Of a DNA stretch of 64,000 bases, positions 59,414 to 64,000 are shown one piece after another; position 1 is the first letter of the stretch, and the number at the start of each line of letters is the position of its first letter. This DNA comes from Flemingiibacterium sp045578725. GTDB lineage: Bacteria; Bacillota; Clostridia; Oscillospirales; CAG-272. A program made the position numbers and the translations under genes. The DNA lies in the NCBI GenBank assembly GCA_045578725.1, contig JAZNKS010000073.1, positions 1 through 64,000 on the forward strand, written 5' to 3'. The notes under the pieces were generated by a model that made no database searches, had not been told where the DNA came from, and saw nothing but the letters and a program-made list of their open reading frames with translations.

Positions 59414-60280
59414 ATGCGATATCAGTTTATGCGCTTCCCGGGAGGGAAAAGCAAAGTTGTCACCCTGAGCTACGATGACGGCATCCGTCAGGATCTCCGT
59501 TTTTCCGAGCTGCTGAACAAATACGGCATCAAATGCACGTTCAATCTCAACAACCGAAAAATGCGCGGTGCCAGCGGTCTGGAGCCGGAGGAGGTCAAGG
59601 AATACCTTCTGGACAAGGGCCATGAAATCGCTCTTCATACCGGCAATCACCGCGCGCCCGGTACTCTGCGCCCCATCGAAGCCATTCAGGATATTCTGGC
59701 AAACCGGAATGAGCTTGAGCAGACCTACGGTCGTATTGTACGCGGCATGGCTTATCCCGACAGCGGAATCCGCGTCATCACGACCGACACGGATTATGAA
59801 AGCATCCGGCATTATCTGAAGGATCTGGACATCGCTTACGCGCGCACGCTCGGCGGTGACAACGATTCCTTCCGCTTCCCGGAGGATTGGTATGCCTGGA
59901 TGCCGACTGCCCACCACGGCAATCCGCAGATTTTCAATTATATCGAAAAATTCCTCGCGCTGAATCCGGACGATCCGGAAATGCGCGGAACCAGACGTCA
60001 GCCCGCCCTGTTCTATCTGTGGGGACACAGCTATGAGTTTGACCGCACCGATAACGGCTGGGAGCATATCGAAAAGATCTGCGAGCGTCTTGCCTTCAAG
60101 GACAACATCTGGTATGCGACCAACATGGAAATTTTTGAATATGTCACGGCATACCGCTCGCTCATTTACAGCGCAGACGAATCGAGAATCTACAATCCCA
60201 CCCTCCACACGATCTGGTTTGATGCGGACGGAAAGTCCTATACCATCCAGCCGGGCGAAACCATCGTCCGTCCGGTCTGA
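59414..60280 (+). CDS. Polysaccharide-deacetylase-family (NodB-fold) protein
   Basis: A 288-residue NodB-fold protein. Motif 1 is VVTLSYDDGIRQD (catalytic Asp and metal Asp), motif 2 is HEIALHTGNHRAPG (metal His pair), and MAYPDSGIR stands for motif 3. The later WGHSYEFD holds the C-terminal His. It has no signal peptide, so it is not a wall-modifying secreted enzyme. It may deacetylate imported sugars in the cytoplasm. A GAAAGGATAATT site precedes the ATG; it is co-transcribed with the upstream binding-protein gene. Confidence 0.82.
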   Translation: MRYQFMRFPGGKSKVVTLSYDDGIRQDLRFSELLNKYGIKCTFNLNNRKMRGASGLEPEEVKEYLLDKGHEIALHTGNHRAPGTLRPIEAIQDILANRNELEQTYGRIVRGMAYPDSGIRVITTDTDYESIRHYLKDLDIAYARTLGGDNDSFRFPEDWYAWMPTAHHGNPQIFNYIEKFLALNPDDPEMRGTRRQPALFYLWGHSYEFDRTDNGWEHIEKICERLAFKDNIWYATNMEIFEYVTAYRSLIYSADESRIYNPTLHTIWFDADGKSYTIQPGETIVRPV

Positions 60281-60324
60281 GGCGGTCCGCCCTGTCTGAG
60301 GCGGCTCGATTTCAGGAAAACAGC

Positions 60325-60352
60325 ACACCCCCGGTTGTAAAACCGGGGGTGT
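60325..60352. terminator. Strong hairpin between convergent genes
   Basis: ACACCCCCGGTT (60325-60336) pairs perfectly with AACCGGGGGTGT (60341-60352) around GTAA. The U-tract is weak on both strands, but the position between two converging genes supports termination. Confidence 0.7.
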
Positions 60353-60368
60353 ATTGGTCTGTCGGCTT

Positions 60369-62570
60369 TTATTCGGCCTTGAAGTGCCAGATCCGGCTCT
60401 CGCCATCCGTCCAGCTTCCGGTCAGATTCAGGCCGGCGTTCATCAGAAGCGCGCCCGAATATTTCCGGCCGCTTGCCGTATCGGTGTAGATCTTCTCCGG
60501 ATCCAGACCGCGCAGGCGGATATAGCGGGATACATGAACCTGCGTGCGCATAACCACATAGGTCAGCAGAACCTCGTTCTTATCCAGCGATACCGATTCC
60601 CATGCGGCGGCAGATGTAATCTTCGCCTTATCCTCGGTCGGATTGATCAGGCGATAGTAATCACCGTTCTGGATCACATCGTAATACTTATGATAAGCGG
60701 CAACCTGCTCGCGGACCAGGGCACGCTCTTCATCGTTCATCTTCGTCAGATCCAGCTCGTAGCCGAAGGCACCGGCCAAAGCTACCTCGCCGCGGGTCTT
60801 GAAGCTGGTGACTCGTCCGGTCTGATGGTTCGGAACCGCCGAAACATGGGCGCTCATGGCCGAGGGCGGATAAACCATCGTTGTGCCGTACTGGATTTCC
60901 AGCCGCTCCATGGCATCCGTATCGTCCGATGTCCAGATCTGCGGGCTGTAATAGAGCATACCGGGATCAAAACGTCCGCCGCCGCCCGAGCATCCCTCCA
61001 GAAGCAGGTGCGGGAATTCGGTCAGCAGGCGCTCCAGAAGCTCATACACGCCGAGAATGTACCGGTGTGCAACCTCCTTCTGACGGCCCGCAGGGAGCAG
61101 ATCGCTTCCCACCTCGGTCAGATTGCGGTTGAAGTCCCACTTCACATATTCGATATTGGCGCTCGAAAGGATCGCCTTCATCTGCTCAAAGATATTGTCG
61201 CGGACATCCTTTCTCGACATATCCAGCACATACTGCTGGCGGCCAATCGAGCGGTCACGGCCGTTGACATGGAGGCACCAGTCGGGATGCGCGCGGTAAA
61301 GATCGCTGTCAGGCGATACCATCTCCGGCTCAAACCAGATGCCGAACTTCACGCCCAGCGCGTTGACGCGCTCGACCAGCTTGCCAAGGCCTCCTTTGAT
61401 CTTATCCTCGTTGACATACCAATCGCCCAGCGAGCAGTTGTCAATGTTGCGCACACCGAACCAGCCATCGTCCATGACCAGCATTTCGATGCCGAGATCG
61501 GCCGCATCCTTTGCAATCGCAACCAGCTTGTCATCGTCGAAATCGAAATAGGTGGCCTCCCAGTTATTGACGATAATCGGGCGCTTCTTTGTTTTCCATT
61601 CGCCGCGGCAGAGATTGTAGCGGTAGAGCTTATGGAAGGTGCGGCTCATGGTGCCTACACCGGCTCCCGAATAGACCATGACCGCCTCGGGTGCTGTGAA
61701 GCTTTCACCGGGCTCCAGATGCCAGCCGAAATCCTCGGGATTGATGCCCATCAGAAGACGGGTGGTGCGCATACAATCCACTTCGGTTTCCACCGCAAAA
61801 TTGCTGGAATAGATCAGCGAGAAGCCGTAGACCTCACCGCTTTCCTCGGTATAACCGTCGCGTGCCAGCGCCGCAAAAGGATTGTTGTTGTGGCTGGAGG
61901 AACCGCGCTTGGAATGAATGCCCTGCAGACCGAATTCCAGATGACGGCTGACCAGCGTGCGTTCCTTGGCCCAGCGGCCCTGCAGATGGAGAAGCGTGAA
62001 ATCGCTGTCGGTGAAATCAACAGCTGTGGAATGAATCCGCTCGATGTCGAAGGGCTTGTCGGAGGTGTTCGTCACGCGAACACTGCGGGTGATCGCATCC
62101 AGGGTCCTGAAGGCGGTGTAGACAAGAACCACCTCGGCGCCGGTCAGCGAATCGGTGCAGACGATCTCCAGCGTATCGGCCTCCTCGTCGGAGGCATAGG
62201 TTGCGGGCAGGCCTTCCAGCTTCGGCTTGCCTGCATAGATTTTGTGGGATTTGTAACGGATATCGGTTGCCGAGCTTCCGTTGGCGCCGCGGATCGACAG
62301 AGCCGACACGCGGAAATCACCGGCACCGTTGGCGGGATATTCCAGCGCCGCGGTATCCAGCGACAGACCGTTCTCCTCCGGCGCGGGGACACTGGCGCTG
62401 AAGGAAGCATTGTTCAGCCGCATCCGAAGATAATCAAGATCGGTATCCGGCACATAGGCACCGTAATAGAGATGCAAAAGGAATCCGGTCGGGCTGATCT
62501 CCATCACATAGCTGGAGGAGGGTGTATCCAGCTTGAAGACACGAAGCCCGGAATCGTACAGAATCGACAT
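60369..62570 (-). CDS. Alpha-galactosidase, glycoside hydrolase family 36
   Basis: A 733-residue GH36 enzyme. The N-terminal beta-supersandwich (about 1-320) has RHLEFGLQGIHSKRGSSSHN. The catalytic barrel has PIIVNNWEATYFDFDDDKL and LVMDDGWFGVR. The nucleophile is D479 in YVKWDFNR and the probable acid/base D549 in IWTSDDTDA. LEGCSGGGGRFDPGML is a family block, and a C-terminal sheet domain follows. It releases terminal alpha-galactose (raffinose-type or galactomannan side chains). No signal peptide. Start 62570 is set by AAAGGA ten bases upstream. It has its own promoter. Confidence 0.94.
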   Translation of the reverse strand: MSILYDSGLRVFKLDTPSSSYVMEISPTGFLLHLYYGAYVPDTDLDYLRMRLNNASFSASVPAPEENGLSLDTAALEYPANGAGDFRVSALSIRGANGSSATDIRYKSHKIYAGKPKLEGLPATYASDEEADTLEIVCTDSLTGAEVVLVYTAFRTLDAITRSVRVTNTSDKPFDIERIHSTAVDFTDSDFTLLHLQGRWAKERTLVSRHLEFGLQGIHSKRGSSSHNNNPFAALARDGYTEESGEVYGFSLIYSSNFAVETEVDCMRTTRLLMGINPEDFGWHLEPGESFTAPEAVMVYSGAGVGTMSRTFHKLYRYNLCRGEWKTKKRPIIVNNWEATYFDFDDDKLVAIAKDAADLGIEMLVMDDGWFGVRNIDNCSLGDWYVNEDKIKGGLGKLVERVNALGVKFGIWFEPEMVSPDSDLYRAHPDWCLHVNGRDRSIGRQQYVLDMSRKDVRDNIFEQMKAILSSANIEYVKWDFNRNLTEVGSDLLPAGRQKEVAHRYILGVYELLERLLTEFPHLLLEGCSGGGGRFDPGMLYYSPQIWTSDDTDAMERLEIQYGTTMVYPPSAMSAHVSAVPNHQTGRVTSFKTRGEVALAGAFGYELDLTKMNDEERALVREQVAAYHKYYDVIQNGDYYRLINPTEDKAKITSAAAWESVSLDKNEVLLTYVVMRTQVHVSRYIRLRGLDPEKIYTDTASGRKYSGALLMNAGLNLTGSWTDGESRIWHFKAE

Positions 62571-62614
62571 AATACATTCATCCTTTCCTGGAATCGGAAT
62601 CATTTGACTCTTTC

Positions 62615-62643
62615 ATTATAGCAGAAATTCCCTTTGCGGTCAA
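62615..62643 (-). promoter_or_regulatory. Sigma-A promoter of the GH36 gene
   Basis: Minus strand: TTGACC (62638-62643) and TATAAT (62615-62620), 17-base spacer, 45 bases before the ATG. Confidence 0.85.
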
Positions 62644-62712
62644 GATATTTGCAAAAAAACGCAGAATTCCAGTCTTTTTTCCGTCTGTACACAATCCGTT
62701 GGCCTCCCTGTC

Positions 62713-62741
62713 TTGATTTCGTCATAAAATACTGGTATAAT
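62713..62741 (+). promoter_or_regulatory. Sigma-A promoter of the subtilisin gene
   Basis: TTGATT (62713-62718) and TATAAT (62736-62741), 17-base spacer, about 50 bases before the ATG at 62792. It is divergent from the GH36 promoter. Confidence 0.8.
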
Positions 62742-62791
62742 AGTAGAAGAAATCAATTTCTGCGAATTTCATGAAAGAAACGGAGTCCGAT

Positions 62792-64000
62792 ATGAAAGCG
62801 CTCATCGCCTCCCTCCTCCTGCCGGCCCTTCTCTGCCCGCCGGCCGTCGTTAATGTGAATCATCCGAATCCCGTCGAGGTGATTGTCGAGGTCGAACCGT
62901 CCGGTGAAGCCTGTCTGCCCCTGCTGGCCGGACAGCTGCCCGATGCCGGAATCGGCTACTGCTACGACCTTCTGCTCGACGGCATTCAGCTGACCCTTCC
63001 CGCCTCCCAGCTCTGGAAGCTGGAAGCCCTCTCCTTTGTCAGAGAGGTCTATCCCTGCGCCGAATACGAAAGCACCGCTGTCCAATCGGAAGTCTTCGAT
63101 GCCTCCGCTTATCAAAGCGCGGCCGGGATGCTCGGCATAGATAACACGGAGCTTGACGGCTCCGGCATCACCGTTGCCATTCTCGATACCGGCTTTGACA
63201 TCACGCATCCGGCCTTTGCTGTGCCGGTCGGTCCGTTTTCGGAATCGCTCACCTTTGAGGGGCTGAAGGCTCATCTCGGAAGCCGGCTTCTGAAGGCATC
63301 CCATGCCGGCATTCTTTCGGCCGACGATCTTTATCACAGCGCGCAGATTCCGTTCTGCTTCGATTATCACGGACAGGATCCCGATCTGTCCGGGGCCTCC
63401 GTACACGGGACCCATGTGGCCGGCATCATCGGTGCCAATAAAACCGCCGACAGCGATTTTTCCGGCATCGCGCCGGGCTGTCAGCTTCTTCTGATGAAGG
63501 TCTTTGACGATGCCGGAAGCGCGGCCACCGACAGCGCCATCATCGCCGCCATCGAGGATGCCATCCGTCTGGGCGCCGACATCATCAATCTCAGCCTCGG
63601 TGACTATGCAGGCTCGGCCGATCCCGGTCAGAATATCAGCCTTTCCGCCGTAATCGAGCGTGCCCGCCAATCGGGCGTGCTGATCGTCTGCTCCGCCGGC
63701 AACGAAAGCACCTCCTCCGCCGCCAGCCGTCTGGCCGGCGAAGGAATCCCTCTCCCGCCTGCCGATTACACCGATTACGGCACGATCAGCTATCCCGCCT
63801 CCGCCGATTATACGGTTGCCGCCGCATCGGCCGACAATATTTTTTCCTATCAGCTCCATTTCTTCGCCGCCGATCCGTCCCGCCCGATTGCTTACACCGA
63901 TACCAATAAGGCCTCCGGCGTGCTGGAAAGCTCCTTTGCCGATCATTTTCACGGACGTACACTTGAATATGCTGTGATTCCCGGCATCGGTGAGGACGGG
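62792..64000 (+). CDS. Secreted subtilisin-like serine protease (S8), 3' partial
   Basis: The frame is open for 403 codons to the window end. A signal peptide (ALIASLLLPALLCPPAVV) is followed by an inhibitor-like propeptide to about residue 110. The S8 domain has Asp132 in VAILDTGFD, His205 in VHGTHVAG and the oxyanion Asn304 in CSAGNES. The Ser motif (GTSM) lies beyond the window. An insert (DYTDYGTISYPAS onward) resembles lactocepin-like enzymes with a PA domain. It is likely an exported or wall-bound protease. The ribosome site is CGGAG. Confidence 0.88.
   Translation, partial: MKALIASLLLPALLCPPAVVNVNHPNPVEVIVEVEPSGEACLPLLAGQLPDAGIGYCYDLLLDGIQLTLPASQLWKLEALSFVREVYPCAEYESTAVQSEVFDASAYQSAAGMLGIDNTELDGSGITVAILDTGFDITHPAFAVPVGPFSESLTFEGLKAHLGSRLLKASHAGILSADDLYHSAQIPFCFDYHGQDPDLSGASVHGTHVAGIIGANKTADSDFSGIAPGCQLLLMKVFDDAGSAATDSAIIAAIEDAIRLGADIINLSLGDYAGSADPGQNISLSAVIERARQSGVLIVCSAGNESTSSAASRLAGEGIPLPPADYTDYGTISYPASADYTVAAASADNIFSYQLHFFAADPSRPIAYTDTNKASGVLESSFADHFHGRTLEYAVIPGIGEDG

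Noticed and set aside
1..64000. Search for tRNA genes, insertion sequences, prophage, integrases, toxin-antitoxin pairs or defence genes.
   Set aside because: No cloverleaf, transposase, integrase or defence motif was found. All larger gaps are explained by promoters, terminators or the binding-protein remnant.

Overview
The window reads as chromosome of an anaerobic, endospore-lineage Bacillota (class Clostridia, probably an uncultured gut member of the Oscillospirales or a relative). The basis is a complete rnfCDGEAB operon, four sporulation markers (yqfC, yqfD, ylbJ and a 25-codon spoVM), the Firmicute-type orders yqfC-yqfD-phoH-ybeY-era-recO and yicC-remA-gmk-rpoZ-priA-def-fmt-rsmB-rlmN-prpC-prkC-rsgA-thiN-spoVM, and strong GGAGG-type ribosome binding sites. 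GC content is moderately high, which produces many long antisense shadow frames. I see no tRNA, rRNA, insertion sequence, prophage or CRISPR array.

Layout. (1) 1-24612 is a carbohydrate-utilisation region. It holds a sugar-binding lipoprotein cut by the window edge, two GH39-like and one GH2 glycosidase, two beta-helix GH28-like proteins, two SGNH hydrolases, two AraC regulators each divergent from a catabolic unit, a three-gene oxidoreductase cassette (4920-8004), a possible oxidative sugar module (MBL-fold lactonase-like, galactonate-dehydratase-like, GH39-like, SDR; 8983-13122), and a minus-strand operon of SGNH hydrolase, ribulokinase and a two-domain iron-sulfur flavoprotein. None of the glycosidases has a signal peptide, so import as oligosaccharides followed by cytoplasmic breakdown is the likely scheme. 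No ABC permease is present. (2) 24654-33892 (minus strand) is a housekeeping and sporulation operon: yqfC, yqfD, phoH, ybeY, a zinc-ribbon membrane protein, era, recO, mutS2, then a repeat-containing lipoprotein and a NERD protein. ylbJ is divergent from yqfC. (3) 35073-41565 (plus) holds the Rnf complex, a 4'-phosphopantetheinyl transferase coupled to rnfB, and upp. (4) 41613-55821 (minus) is the translation, cell-envelope-signalling and sporulation operon from yicC to spoVM. (5) 56101-57502 (plus) is a vitamin-precursor pair: an ECF substrate-binding subunit and a type III pantothenate kinase with an altered N-terminal motif. (6) 57503-64000 is again carbohydrate related: a remnant of a sugar-binding protein gene, an intact paralogue, a NodB-fold deacetylase-like protein, a GH36 alpha-galactosidase (minus) and the start of a secreted subtilisin.

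No wholly new defence or mobile system is evident. The best leads are the oxidative sugar module, the flavodoxin plus iron-sulfur-flavoprotein fusion in a ribulokinase operon, the atypical pantothenate kinase beside an S component where coaBC is also missing from its usual place, and the orphan sugar-binding lipoproteins with a deletion remnant. Functional statements rest on motifs and family knowledge read by eye; no database search was run.
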